From contig JAFZSK010000017.1 of assembly GCA_017620915.1 (NCBI GenBank), positions 1 through 36,774 on the forward strand: a stretch of DNA of 36,774 nt, read 5' to 3'. The translations under genes were made by a program, and so were the position numbers. Within the stretch, counting starts at the first letter, position 1, and each line of letters opens with the position of its first letter. The stretch comes from Clostridia bacterium (GTDB taxonomy: Bacteria; Bacillota; Clostridia; UBA1212; UBA1255). Under the pieces are notes generated by a model. It did no database searches and was not told the DNA's origin. It worked only from the letters and a program-made list of their open reading frames with translations. Positions 24,903 through 32,259 of the stretch are shown here, piece after piece.

Positions 24903-24949
24903 TTATAGCCTTTTTCGTTACTGCCTTGTAAGTGTTTTCTCTTCATTCG

Positions 24950-24978
24950 GTTCTAACGCCCAATTTTAGTAGGCGCAA
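24950..24978 (-). promoter_or_regulatory. Possible promoter of the kinase gene
   Basis: TTGCGC (24978-24973), 17 nt, TAGAAC (24955-24950) on the minus strand, about 50 nt before the start. Weak match; nothing else is visible between 24903 and 25078. Confidence 0.35.
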
Positions 24979-25078
24979 AAGCGTGACATCTTGTTGCATA
25001 ATTCTCTTTGTGAAATCACTACGGTGTTCCTTATGTTTTTAATAATAGTTTAAAGTAATTAAAAAATGCTTTTTTCTG

Positions 25079-25546
25079 TTATTGACTAGTTGTAGTGTTA
25101 TTCCCAGCTCTCTCAATAAATAATAGAAATGCATTCATCGAAGAATATAAACTGTCTTTTCTTTCTATCACTTCTTTTATATCTTCCTCAGATAGGCTGT
25201 GCACGATACAATCTCTAAGTTTTTTTGCGGATTTTTGCCCTCTTTTTTTTGATCCACCAAAGATAGAGCCGAGAATATGATTATCGATTTCATACCCGAA
25301 CTTATTAAATGCCGCAGGAATAGACTTCATTGTAAGTTTAATATCTTTTTCATCAAATTGGTTTTCTTGTATTTTTTTATAGTACTCTAAAACAGACTTG
25401 CAAGCAATTTCGCACAAGAAAAACTTTGATAGAAATTCATCTTTTATTGACATATATTGCGAATTAGATAAAACAGACTGCGCCATCATATACTTCTTAT
25501 ATGTAACTTGCTTTACATATTGTGATTTTGGTTTTCGTTTTGCCAT
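25079..25546 (-). CDS. HEPN-like protein, function unknown
   Basis: 155 aa from ATG 25546 (MAKRKPKSQ); a TTG three codons earlier is possible, and AAGGTG is about 11 nt upstream. The protein looks all-helical. Residues 111-116 read RDCIVH, which fits the R-x4-H motif of HEPN ribonucleases, followed by SLSEEDI and a final helix. HEPN proteins are RNA-cutting effectors in toxin-antitoxin and anti-phage systems, but the motif is short and the assignment is inferred. The gene is AT-rich unlike most neighbours and follows a 45-aa ORF whose stop is 2 nt before its start, so the two are probably cotranscribed. Confidence 0.65.
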   Translation of the reverse strand: MAKRKPKSQYVKQVTYKKYMMAQSVLSNSQYMSIKDEFLSKFFLCEIACKSVLEYYKKIQENQFDEKDIKLTMKSIPAAFNKFGYEIDNHILGSIFGGSKKRGQKSAKKLRDCIVHSLSEEDIKEVIERKDSLYSSMNAFLLFIERAGNNTTTSQ

Positions 25547-25547
25547 A

Positions 25548-25685
25548 TTAATCAATACACCTTAGTTTGGCATAGAAAGTACACGTGCCGTCTTCCCGCA
25601 CCGAGACCACTTTCCTTTCCAGATGCATAACAGTAAAGCGCTTCCACCCTTTGTGCAGCACACTGTTATTGATAACGGCGTTCAT
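25548..25685 (-). CDS. Small 45-aa ORF upstream of the HEPN-like gene
   Basis: Read by hand. ATG 25685 lies about 11 nt after GGAGAG; the stop TAA (25550-25548) almost touches the next start. The product begins MNAVINNS and ends CTFYAKLRCID, with a basic middle (WKRFTVMHLERK). No domain recognised. Position and spacing suggest it is translated together with the HEPN-like protein, perhaps as its partner; it could also be a remnant of a larger gene. An ORF on the other strand (25623-25877) overlaps it, but I think that is less likely because it has no ribosome binding site. Confidence 0.4.
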   Translation of the reverse strand: MNAVINNSVLHKGWKRFTVMHLERKVVSVREDGTCTFYAKLRCID

Positions 25686-25715
25686 GTTTCATTACTCTCC
25701 AAAGTATTTTCACAT

Positions 25716-25769
25716 GTTGAGTTCTCTCAACTTATTGATTATTTTAGCATAAACGTGACTGAGAGGCAA
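25716..25769 (-). promoter_or_regulatory. Promoter and leader hairpin of the 45-aa/HEPN-like pair
   Basis: TTGCCT (25769-25764), a 17-nt spacer and TAAAAT (25746-25741) on the minus strand. About 10 nt downstream is a perfect hairpin, GTTGAG (25731-25726)/CTCAAC (25721-25716), at the 5' end of the expected transcript. Confidence 0.5.
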
Positions 25770-25897
25770 CTTAAAAAGGTGCGAATGATCCTCAGGAATA
25801 TCTCAAACGCATATATTACGGGGTTATATGCCGGAAACGGCAGACCGTCTATTTGTGGGCGGTTGACGCTCGAATAAAAGTAAAGGAGCACAAAAAC

Positions 25898-26290
25898 ATG
25901 GAACCGGACGAAGATTTTGATGAAAATTTCCTGGAAAAATTAAAGCGAGTGGTGAATGAGATGAGGAACGAGGAACGGGTTGCCATCGTCAACCCGGAGG
26001 AGTACCGCGTTGCCGCCGCGGCCATCGACGAGATCACGGAGACGCTGAACCGGCACACGGACAAGGAATCGCGGCCGTTCTACAAGGTCAGCTACGACAC
26101 GCTCTGGGGCACGTCGATGGCGTTCGATATTCAGTTGCACGAATACGACGTTGACTTCACCGGCCGCGAGCTGAAGCGGATCGCCGAGCTGCTGCCGGAC
26201 GACTGCAACATCCTGATCCTGCCGCAAAAAGATTACAAGGCGATGATTCAAATCACGTTTCACAACGTCCGGAGCGTGTTTCCGCTGTGA
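25898..26290 (+). CDS. Hypothetical protein
   Basis: 130 aa, ATG 25898 with AAGGAG about 9 nt upstream; the in-frame extension to 25853 lacks a site. The N-terminus is acidic (EPDEDFDENFLEKL), followed by a helical region and a mixed alpha/beta part (FYKVSYDTLWGTSMAFDIQL, then CNILILPQKDYKAMIQI). No signal peptide, membrane helix or familiar motif. The GC-rich codon use fits the core genome, unlike the AT-rich DNA just before it. It is convergent with the acidic 67-aa gene, 15 nt apart. Function unknown. Confidence 0.75.
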   Translation: MEPDEDFDENFLEKLKRVVNEMRNEERVAIVNPEEYRVAAAAIDEITETLNRHTDKESRPFYKVSYDTLWGTSMAFDIQLHEYDVDFTGRELKRIAELLPDDCNILILPQKDYKAMIQITFHNVRSVFPL

Positions 26291-26305
26291 AAGTGCGAAG
26301 TCAAT

Positions 26306-26509
26306 TTAGAAATCGTCGTCGTTGCCTTCGTTGTCCCAGTCGTCAATGTCGTCAAAAATGTCGTCGTTGTCATCGTCAATGCCGCAGCCGGCCTCCAGTT
26401 CCTTCTCTTCGTCTTCGAGGATGGAGTCCAGGATGAGGAAATCCAGCAGATTGTGATCGCCGTCGCCGTCAATATCCGGCACAAACCCGAAAAGATCGTC
26501 ATCGAACAT
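26306..26509 (-). CDS. Small acidic protein with an EF-hand-like calcium loop
   Basis: 67 aa from ATG 26509, 8 nt after GGAGG; the longer frame upstream has no such site. Residues 12-23 read DIDGDGDHNLLD, the DxDxDG pattern of EF-hand and dockerin calcium loops, followed by a helix (FLILDSILEDEEKEL). The C-terminus is almost all Asp/Asn (DDDNDDIFDDIDDWD). There is no secretion signal, so a cellulosomal dockerin is unlikely. I recall similar short proteins in gut Clostridia but no function. Confidence 0.7.
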   Translation of the reverse strand: MFDDDLFGFVPDIDGDGDHNLLDFLILDSILEDEEKELEAGCGIDDDNDDIFDDIDDWDNEGNDDDF

Positions 26510-26552
26510 GTTTCGCACCTCCCCTGCGCGCTCAAGCATCAGTCTACTATAT

Positions 26553-26581
26553 AGTCTATGCAAAACGGCGATTGGTTGCAA
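26553..26581 (-). promoter_or_regulatory. Possible promoter of the small acidic protein gene
   Basis: TTGCAA (26581-26576), 17 nt, TAGACT (26558-26553), minus strand, about 45 nt before the start. Confidence 0.4.
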
Positions 26582-26597
26582 GTGAGCGGACGGCAAC

Positions 26598-26622
26598 AAA
26601 AAAAGCACGCCGTAGCGTGCTT
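26598..26622 (-). terminator. Intrinsic terminator of the tRNA-Met/tRNA-Glu transcript
   Basis: On the minus strand AAGCACGC, loop TACG, GCGTGCTT, then seven T. It lies 9 nt after the tRNA-Glu 3' end. Confidence 0.9.
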
Positions 26623-26630
26623 GTGATGTA

Positions 26631-26702
26631 TGACCCCTACGAGAATCGAACTCGTGTCGCCGCCGTGAAAGGGCGATGTCTTAACCTCTTGACCAAGGGG
26701 CC
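26631..26702 (-). tRNA. tRNA-Glu (anticodon UUC)
   Basis: The 72-nt cloverleaf folds by eye: acceptor GGCCCCT/AGGGGTC with one G-T pair, anticodon loop CTTTCAC, T-arm ACGAG/CTCGT with TTCGAAT. CCA is not encoded. It lies 4 nt after tRNA-Met on one transcript. Confidence 0.95.
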
Positions 26703-26706
26703 GAAA

Positions 26707-26780
26707 TAGCGGCGGTGAGATTTGAACTTACGACCTGTCGGGTATGAACCGAATGCTCTGGCCAACTGAGCTACGCCGCC
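26707..26780 (-). tRNA. tRNA-Met (anticodon CAU), probably elongator
   Basis: 74 nt; acceptor GGCGGCG/CGCCGCT, D-arm GCTC/GAGC, anticodon loop TTCATAC, T-loop TTCAAAT. Overall close to Bacillota elongator tRNA-Met, although a CAU anticodon could also be an Ile2 tRNA. Two stem positions mispair by my fold: 27-43 (T-C) and 51-63 (A-C). No encoded CCA. Confidence 0.88.
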
Positions 26781-26812
26781 ATTGCCGACGCTGAATTCAG
26801 CGCAGCTTGCGT

Positions 26813-26841
26813 ATTATACTCTAACGAACCGGCGATGTCAA
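26813..26841 (-). promoter_or_regulatory. Perfect consensus promoter of the tRNA transcript
   Basis: TTGACA (26841-26836), 17 nt and TATAAT (26818-26813) on the minus strand, about 30 nt before tRNA-Met. Confidence 0.9.
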
Positions 26842-26897
26842 TATCCTGTAAAAATTTTTTTGGCTCGGCGGCGGGCGCGCCGGGGACAATGCGGAGC

Positions 26898-27095
26898 GTA
26901 GGCCGAAACACCTTTCTTTCCATCTTTTCGGCCTCCGCGAAGAGGCTGAGCGTAGGCCGAAACTCCTTTCTTTCCATCTTTTCGGCCTCCGCGAAGAGGC
27001 TGAGCGTAGGCCGAAACACCTTTCTTTCCATCCTTTCGGCCTCCGCGAAAAGGATGAGCGTAGGCCGAAATCCTTTCTTTCCATCTTTTCGGCCT
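26898..27095. repeat. Family B hairpin array, four units (B2)
   Basis: Units start at 26898, 26952, 27006 and 27060, an exact 54-nt pitch: GTAGGCCGAAA, a pyrimidine-rich loop with CCTTTCTTTCC, TTTCGGCCT, then linker CCGCGAAGAGGCTGAGC. Stem AGGCCGAAA/TTTCGGCCT is kept in all four. The array lies between the tRNA promoter and the promoter of the 27220 operon. The open frames across it are artefacts of the 18-codon pitch. Confidence 0.95.
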
Positions 27096-27142
27096 CCGAG
27101 AAGAGGCGTCCTCCTCAAAGAAGCCGCCCCGCAAGATGAATA

Positions 27143-27171
27143 TAGACCTTTGCCGAAAAAAGTAGTATACT
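27143..27171 (+). promoter_or_regulatory. Possible promoter of the kinase-isomerase/corrinoid operon
   Basis: TAGACC (27143-27148), 17 nt, TATACT (27166-27171), about 40 nt before the transcript's first start codon. No cobalamin riboswitch is visible in the short leader. Confidence 0.5.
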
Positions 27172-27219
27172 ATCAGTAATACAGGCTAACCTGAGTTTAA
27201 CGAAGGAGCAGAAATCCGG

Positions 27220-29184
27220 ATGAAAGAATGCTTTATCGGGCTGGATATAGGGACCTCGGCGGTCAAAGGGGCGCTGGTCACAACGGAGGGCGAAGTGCTG
27301 GGTGTTGCCGGCGCGCCCTTCGTGTACAGAATTGAGGAGGGGGCGAAGGTCATTGACGCTGAGCCGTTTGTGGACACCTGCCTCGGAGTGATAAAAGAGC
27401 TTGCGGGGAGAACGGAATTGACCGTGAGCGCGTTGTGCTCCTGCTGCGCCAGCGGAAATCCGGTGTTTCTGGGAGAAGAATTGACACCGATCACGCCCAT
27501 AATCGGGTGGCAGACGCAAGTGGCGCAGGAAGACCTGGACCGGGTGTACACGGCCGAAGAGCAGGACGCGTTTTACCGCATTGTCGGCTGGCCGCTGGAG
27601 CACGGCATGCCCGCCGCGAACCTCGCCTGGGTCAAGCTGCACAAACCCGAGATCCTCGAAAAGACGCGGTTTCTCGCCATGAGCGCAGAGTATCTGAATT
27701 ATCAGCTCACCGGGCGCTGGGGCCTCTCCCACTCCATGGCCACGCCGTCGTTCCTGGTGGTGCAGGAGACCGGCGAATATAATCTGCCGCTGCTCGCGAA
27801 GTTCGGGTTGACCAAAGAGCAGGTGCCGCCCGTATACGACAAAGGCACCGTGCTGGGCACGGTCAAGCCCGAAATGGCGCAGAAACTCGGGCTCAGCGCT
27901 CGCACACAGGTCGTGCTGGGGAGTTTTGACCATCCGTCCGGAGCGCTCGGCGCCGGCGTACTGGAAGAAGGCGATCTGCTGCTCTCCTGCGGCACGTCCT
28001 GGGTGGAGTTGTTCCCGGTGGCCACGCGGGAGTTTGGGCTTTCCACCGGCGGGCTCGTTGACCGCTTCATGCTGAACGGACCGCCGTACTGCGTGATGGA
28101 ATCCGTAGCCTCCATCTCCGAAAAGATCGACGCGCGCCGGGAGCATTTCTTCGGCAAAGTGCCGCATAAAGTGTTCGATGCGTACGTGGCGGCCGGCGTG
28201 TCCGGCGCTCACGGGCTGCGCATCGACTTCACGGACCACGACTTCGCGCGCGCCGAAGGGCACAGCAAAGAGGATATTGCCCGCGCCATCATCGAAGGCG
28301 CCGCACTGCTGTTCAAGGACAATCTGGCCAAACTGGAACGCTCCGGCCTGATCGCCCGCAACATCACCGCCATCGGCGGCATCACCAACTCCCCCATCTG
28401 CACTGCCGTGATCTCGGAAGTGCTGGGCCAGGAGATCAAGGTGGTCAACGGTCAATCCGCCGGCGCCGTGGGCTCCGCGCTGCTGGCGGGCATCGGCACA
28501 GGCTGGTTCGCCGGCGAGCGCGAGGCGTTTGCGGCAATGAAGGCGCACCTGGATAAAGCCGCGGAAGAAGCGGCCGCAATTGCCGCCGCTAAAGCCTCCG
28601 CCGAAGCCGCGGCCCGCGAAGCGTTCCGCATCGAGAGCGAGTGCATCCGGGAAATGGCGGAAGTATTTGACCCCGCCGCGTATCAAAAGGCCGTGGAGCT
28701 GTTGATCGCCGCCCCGCGGATCGGCGCCTCCGGCTGCGGGCATTCCGGCATATTGTGCCAGCATTTTGCCCACCTGATGTGCTGCATCGAACAGCCCGCG
28801 AAATTCATCTCCCCCGCCGAAGCAGTGCACGGCGGCACTGGGTTCCTGCAGGCGGGCGACGTATGCGTGCTGGCGTCCCGGGGCGGCAAGACCGCGGAAC
28901 TGCTCCCGATCATGCGCATCTGCCGCGAGAAAGGCGTCAAGATCATCACGATCACTGAAAATCTCGACTCGCCTCTGGCGACCGGCGCGGACGTGGTCCT
29001 GAAGCAGCACGTCAACCGCGAAACGGACCGCTACAACTGCCAGGGCACCACGTCGTCAACGGCGCTCGCCGTGATCTTCCACGTGCTCCAGACGATGCTG
29101 ATCGAGGAGACCGGGTTCCGCAACGAGCAGTTTGCGGTGATACATCCGGGAGGAGCAGTGGGACAAAGGCTAAACAAGAAGTGA
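27220..29184 (+). CDS. FGGY-family carbohydrate kinase fused to a SIS-domain sugar isomerase
   Basis: 654 aa, ATG 27220 behind AAGGAG. Residues 1-435 are an FGGY kinase: GLDIGTSAVKGALV (phosphate loop), SFDHPSGALGAG, SCGTSW, and GGITNSPICTAVISEVLG near the end of the second lobe. An Ala-rich helix (about 447-475) links it to a SIS domain, about 480-654, with GASGCGHSGILCQHFAHL, the GKTAELLPI loop and the KpsF/GutQ-like ending HPGGAVGQRL. It may isomerise and phosphorylate one sugar or polyol. Substrate unknown. It is first in a same-strand run leading into corrinoid genes, and its stop codon begins a short TAAGTG repeat. Confidence 0.9.
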   Translation: MKECFIGLDIGTSAVKGALVTTEGEVLGVAGAPFVYRIEEGAKVIDAEPFVDTCLGVIKELAGRTELTVSALCSCCASGNPVFLGEELTPITPIIGWQTQVAQEDLDRVYTAEEQDAFYRIVGWPLEHGMPAANLAWVKLHKPEILEKTRFLAMSAEYLNYQLTGRWGLSHSMATPSFLVVQETGEYNLPLLAKFGLTKEQVPPVYDKGTVLGTVKPEMAQKLGLSARTQVVLGSFDHPSGALGAGVLEEGDLLLSCGTSWVELFPVATREFGLSTGGLVDRFMLNGPPYCVMESVASISEKIDARREHFFGKVPHKVFDAYVAAGVSGAHGLRIDFTDHDFARAEGHSKEDIARAIIEGAALLFKDNLAKLERSGLIARNITAIGGITNSPICTAVISEVLGQEIKVVNGQSAGAVGSALLAGIGTGWFAGEREAFAAMKAHLDKAAEEAAAIAAAKASAEAAAREAFRIESECIREMAEVFDPAAYQKAVELLIAAPRIGASGCGHSGILCQHFAHLMCCIEQPAKFISPAEAVHGGTGFLQAGDVCVLASRGGKTAELLPIMRICREKGVKIITITENLDSPLATGADVVLKQHVNRETDRYNCQGTTSSTALAVIFHVLQTMLIEETGFRNEQFAVIHPGGAVGQRLNKK

Positions 29185-29199
29185 TAAGTGGTAAGTGAC
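29180..29199. repeat. Short TAAGTG-type repeat at the kinase-isomerase stop codon
   Basis: GTGATAAGTGGTAAGTGA follows AAGAA at the gene end; it includes the TGA stop (29182-29184) and belongs to the same repeat type as R1-R3. Confidence 0.5.
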
Positions 29200-29235
29200 A
29201 AAGAGAAAATGAATATATAAATCGGAGGGAAACAA

Positions 29236-29856
29236 ATGGAATTTAAGGTTTATCAGAAAGAACTGGAACTGCAGTCGCGGGGCTGGGTGCCCACGTTCCA
29301 CGATGTGTCGAAAGAGGTGCTGGAGATCGTCAAGGCGTCGGGTGTGAAGAACGGAACGGTGGCAATTGCCTCCCACCACACCACGTGCTCGGTGATGATA
29401 CAGGAGTGTTCGCACGATATTGACAGCTTTGACCTGGAATATCTGCAGCACGACCTCTTAGACATCATGCGGAAAATGATCCCGGATTTCGCCGAGGAGC
29501 ATCAGTACCGCCATCCCGGACCGATCCACCTGCAGTTCGGGCGCTACGTCAACGAGCCCGGCGACTTCACCAGCATGAACACCGACGGCCACCTGCGCTC
29601 CGTGTTCTTCGGCCGCAGCGAAGTCATGACCATCAAGGACGGCGAGCTGGACGGCGGAGAGTTTGCGCATATTTATTTCGTTGACTGGGACCACGTGCGC
29701 GCGCGCCGCAGACAGCTCAATATCACTGTCATGGGGACCACGGACGACGTGGAAGACCGCAAATGGAACGGCGGCGAAGTGATCAACACGCTGCACAAAT
29801 ACACGGACGAAGAAAAAGCGTACGACGAGCATTATACGCTGCAGCAGAAGCGTTGA
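29236..29856 (+). CDS. YjbQ/UPF0047-family protein
   Basis: 206 aa, ATG 29236 behind GGAGGG. The family core is clear: ASHHTTCSVMIQE, DLLDIMRKM, the HL(H)LQFGR-like stretch LQFGRYVN, VFFGRSEVMTIKDGEL and a closing strand in VDWDHVRARRRQLNITVMG. Members of about 135 aa are annotated as secondary thiamine-phosphate synthase, an activity seen as a side reaction; the true role is uncertain. This one is about 70 residues longer, with an inserted acidic part and a charged tail. It sits between the sugar kinase-isomerase and the methyltransferase gene, so a role in that pathway is more likely than thiamine synthesis. Confidence 0.85.
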   Translation: MEFKVYQKELELQSRGWVPTFHDVSKEVLEIVKASGVKNGTVAIASHHTTCSVMIQECSHDIDSFDLEYLQHDLLDIMRKMIPDFAEEHQYRHPGPIHLQFGRYVNEPGDFTSMNTDGHLRSVFFGRSEVMTIKDGELDGGEFAHIYFVDWDHVRARRRQLNITVMGTTDDVEDRKWNGGEVINTLHKYTDEEKAYDEHYTLQQKR

Positions 29857-29890
29857 CCGCGTGACGCCGGTACGGAAAGGAGGCGCACCG

Positions 29891-31009
29891 TTGACCAACA
29901 GAGAAAGAGGACTGAATATCCTGCATTTTAAGGACGTGGACAGATTGCCCGCGGTCCACTTCGGTTACTGGCCCGAACTCCTCACCGAATGGGCGGCGCA
30001 GGGCAAGATCCCCGCGGAACTGGCCGTGGGCAACTACGACGGCAGCGACAAAGAACGCGAACTCGACAAGCTGATCGGCTGGGATTTCAACTGGTTCCAC
30101 GTGACCGGCTACGTCCAGTCGCTGTACCCCGCGTTTGAGACCAGACTGCTGGAGACGCTGCCGGACGGTTCGCAGCGGGTGCAGAACAGCTTCGGCGTGA
30201 TCGAGCGCGTCAAACCCGGCGTCACCTCGATCCCCTCGGAAGACGATTATCTGCTCAAAGACCGCGAAGCCTTTGAAACACTGTACAAGCCGCGGATGCA
30301 GTACGCGCCCGAGCGTGTGGACACCGCTTACTACAGCAAGTTCAACGATCTCCGCCCCTGGGACGTTCCAGTAGGCCTGCATATGGGCTCTCTCTTGGGC
30401 GATATCCGCAACATCACCACCGTCAAAGGCATGAGCTACCTGCTGTACGACGAGGACGAGGAGCTGTTTGCGGACATCGTGGACACCTACGCCGAAATGC
30501 AGTACAAGTGCACGAAAAAGATCCTGGAGACCGGCGCGAAGTTCGACTACGCCCACTACTGGGAAGATATCTGCTTCAAGAACGGGCCGCTGCTCTCCCC
30601 CGCCAAATTCGACGAATTGTGCGCCAAACACTATCGGAAGCGCAACGAGCTGTGCCACGAGTACGGCATTGACATCATTTCCCTCGACTGCGACGGCGTG
30701 ATCGACAAACTGATCCCCACGTGGGTGCACACCGGCGTCAACACCATGTTCCCGCTGGAAGTCGGCGTATGGGGCGATCAGTTCGAACCCGCGCGGCGGC
30801 AATTCGGCAACGAAGCCCTCGGCATCGGCGGCATGGACAAGACCGCGCTCCGCCGTGACAAAGCGGCCGTGGACGCCGAGATCGAACGCCTCAAACGCCT
30901 GGTGGCGCTGGGGGGCTTCATCCCCTGCCCCGACCACCGGCTGATGCCCGGTACCAAATACGAACTCGTTCAGTATTACGCTGAAGAGATAAAGAAAATC
31001 AGACTGTGA
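29891..31009 (+). CDS. Uroporphyrinogen-decarboxylase-family (MtaA/MtbA-like) methyltransferase
   Basis: 372 aa from TTG 29891, chosen because GGAGG lies 7 nt upstream and TNRERGLNILHFKDVDRLP is the usual family start; a GTG at 29861 has no site. The barrel motifs include HFGYWPEL, GIDIISLDCDGVIDKLI and the ending PCPDHRLMPGTKYELVQYY. True HemE Arg residues at the N-terminus are not evident. The gene for a corrinoid protein follows 13 nt downstream, so it most likely moves a methyl group to or from the corrinoid; whether it acts on the substrate or on the acceptor is not decidable here. Confidence 0.88.
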   Translation: MTNRERGLNILHFKDVDRLPAVHFGYWPELLTEWAAQGKIPAELAVGNYDGSDKERELDKLIGWDFNWFHVTGYVQSLYPAFETRLLETLPDGSQRVQNSFGVIERVKPGVTSIPSEDDYLLKDREAFETLYKPRMQYAPERVDTAYYSKFNDLRPWDVPVGLHMGSLLGDIRNITTVKGMSYLLYDEDEELFADIVDTYAEMQYKCTKKILETGAKFDYAHYWEDICFKNGPLLSPAKFDELCAKHYRKRNELCHEYGIDIISLDCDGVIDKLIPTWVHTGVNTMFPLEVGVWGDQFEPARRQFGNEALGIGGMDKTALRRDKAAVDAEIERLKRLVALGGFIPCPDHRLMPGTKYELVQYYAEEIKKIRL

Positions 31010-31022
31010 CGGAGGAATCGCC

Positions 31023-31673
31023 ATGGACAACGAACTTTTACAGGAAATCTCCCTCAACCTGCAGCGCGGCAAAGCCAAAGTCGTCAAAGAACTGGTGCAG
31101 CAGGCGCTGGACGCGGGCATTGCCCCCGAGACCATTCTGCGCGAAGGCATGCTGGACGGCATGAACATCATCGGCGAGAAATTCAAGAACAACGAAGTGT
31201 ACGTGCCGGAAGTGCTGGTGGCCGCCCGCGCCATGAATATGGGTACGCAGGTCCTGAAACCCGCGCTGGAAGCCTCCGGCGTGAAAGCTACGGGCAAAGC
31301 GTGCATCGGCACCGTGCAGGGCGACCTGCACGACATCGGCAAGAACCTGGTCAAAATGATGCTGGAAGGCAAAGGCCTCGAGGTCATCGACCTGGGCACC
31401 GACGTTTCGCCCGAGACTTTCGTGCAGACGGCGATCGACGAAAACTGCCAGCTGATCTGCCTCTCCGCGCTGCTCACCACCACGATGGACGTGATGGGCG
31501 ATGTGGTCAAAAAGGCAGAGGAAGCGGGCATCCGCGACAAGGTCAAGATCATGATCGGCGGCGCGCCGGTGGATCAGGCGTTCTGCGACAAGATCGGCGC
31601 GGACGTGTATACGCCGGACGCGGCCAGCGCAGCGGACGCGGCGGTGGAACTCTGCCGCGCGATGTGCGAGTGA
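31023..31673 (+). CDS. Corrinoid-binding methyl carrier protein (MtaC/MttC-like)
   Basis: 216 aa, ATG 31023 with GGAGG 7 nt upstream. Residues 1-85 are the helical cap (B12-binding 2: EGMLDGMNIIGEKF and VYVPEVLVAARAM). Residues about 90-210 are the cobalamin domain with GDLHDIGKN, where His103 is the lower cobalt ligand, then LSALLTTTMDVM and IGGAPVDQAFCDKIGAD. It carries a methyl group between two methyltransferases. It lies between the UroD-type gene and the DUF2284 gene, 10-13 nt from each. Confidence 0.95.
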   Translation: MDNELLQEISLNLQRGKAKVVKELVQQALDAGIAPETILREGMLDGMNIIGEKFKNNEVYVPEVLVAARAMNMGTQVLKPALEASGVKATGKACIGTVQGDLHDIGKNLVKMMLEGKGLEVIDLGTDVSPETFVQTAIDENCQLICLSALLTTTMDVMGDVVKKAEEAGIRDKVKIMIGGAPVDQAFCDKIGADVYTPDAASAADAAVELCRAMCE

Positions 31674-31683
31674 GGCGGCGGCA

Positions 31684-32241
31684 ATGGCAATTGACGACGT
31701 ATTTGCCCGCTTAGAAGCGCTGGCGACCGGGCTGGGTGCGTACCGCGCGAAGGTGATCCCCGTTGACCGCGTGGAGACCGACGTGTCGTTCCGCGAGCTG
31801 TGCGCCAAAAACGTCTGCGGCAATTACGGCAAATGCTGGACCTGCCCGCCGGACGTGGGCGAGATCGACGCACTGATCGCGAAACTGCGCTCGTTCGAAT
31901 ATATCCTGGTGTACCAGTACGTGGGCACGCTGGAGGACAGCTTCGATTTCGAAGGCATGATGGACGCCGCGCTGAAGCACAACGAACTCACCGCCGCGGT
32001 CCGCGCCGCCTGCGAAAAAGAGGCGTTCCGTGACCGGCTGTATCTGTGCGCGGGCGGCTGCCGCATCTGCCCCGTCTGCGCTAAAAAGACCGGAGAACCA
32101 TGCCGTCATCCCGGAGAGGCACTGGCCTCTCTGGAGGCGTACGGCGTCAACGTCTCGCGCCTCGCGGCCGCTGCAGACATGAAGTACATCAACGGCCAGA
32201 ATACGGTCACGTACTTCAGCGGCGTGCTGTTCAGTATCTGA
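31684..32241 (+). CDS. DUF2284 metal-binding protein
   Basis: 185 aa, ATG 31684 with GAGG about 8 nt upstream. Cys-rich motifs: CAKNVCGNYGKCWTCPPD near residue 40, then YLCAGGCRICPVCAKKTGEPC (given here as part motifs: CAGGCRIC and CAKKTGEPC) and a conserved CRHPGEA. These are typical of DUF2284 and probably bind an iron-sulfur cluster. The family is often beside corrinoid methyltransferase genes; its exact job is unknown to me. Spacing of 10 and 18 nt to its neighbours supports one operon. Confidence 0.88.
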   Translation: MAIDDVFARLEALATGLGAYRAKVIPVDRVETDVSFRELCAKNVCGNYGKCWTCPPDVGEIDALIAKLRSFEYILVYQYVGTLEDSFDFEGMMDAALKHNELTAAVRAACEKEAFRDRLYLCAGGCRICPVCAKKTGEPCRHPGEALASLEAYGVNVSRLAAAADMKYINGQNTVTYFSGVLFSI

Positions 32242-32259
32242 CTTTTACATCTGTTTAAT

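Noticed and set aside
25623-25877. 84-aa plus-strand ORF
   Set aside because: No ribosome binding site before ATG 25623, and it overlaps the minus-strand 45-aa ORF, leader hairpin and promoter. Not fully excluded.
26306-26509. Dockerin of a cellulosome
   Set aside because: Only one calcium loop, no signal peptide and no attached enzyme domain.
26771-27179. Repetitive proteins on both strands across array B2
   Set aside because: Again a by-product of an 18-codon DNA repeat; one candidate also covers tRNA-Met.
27110-27219. Cobalamin riboswitch before the corrinoid operon
   Set aside because: The leader after the likely promoter is only about 40 nt, and no B12-box-like sequence is visible.
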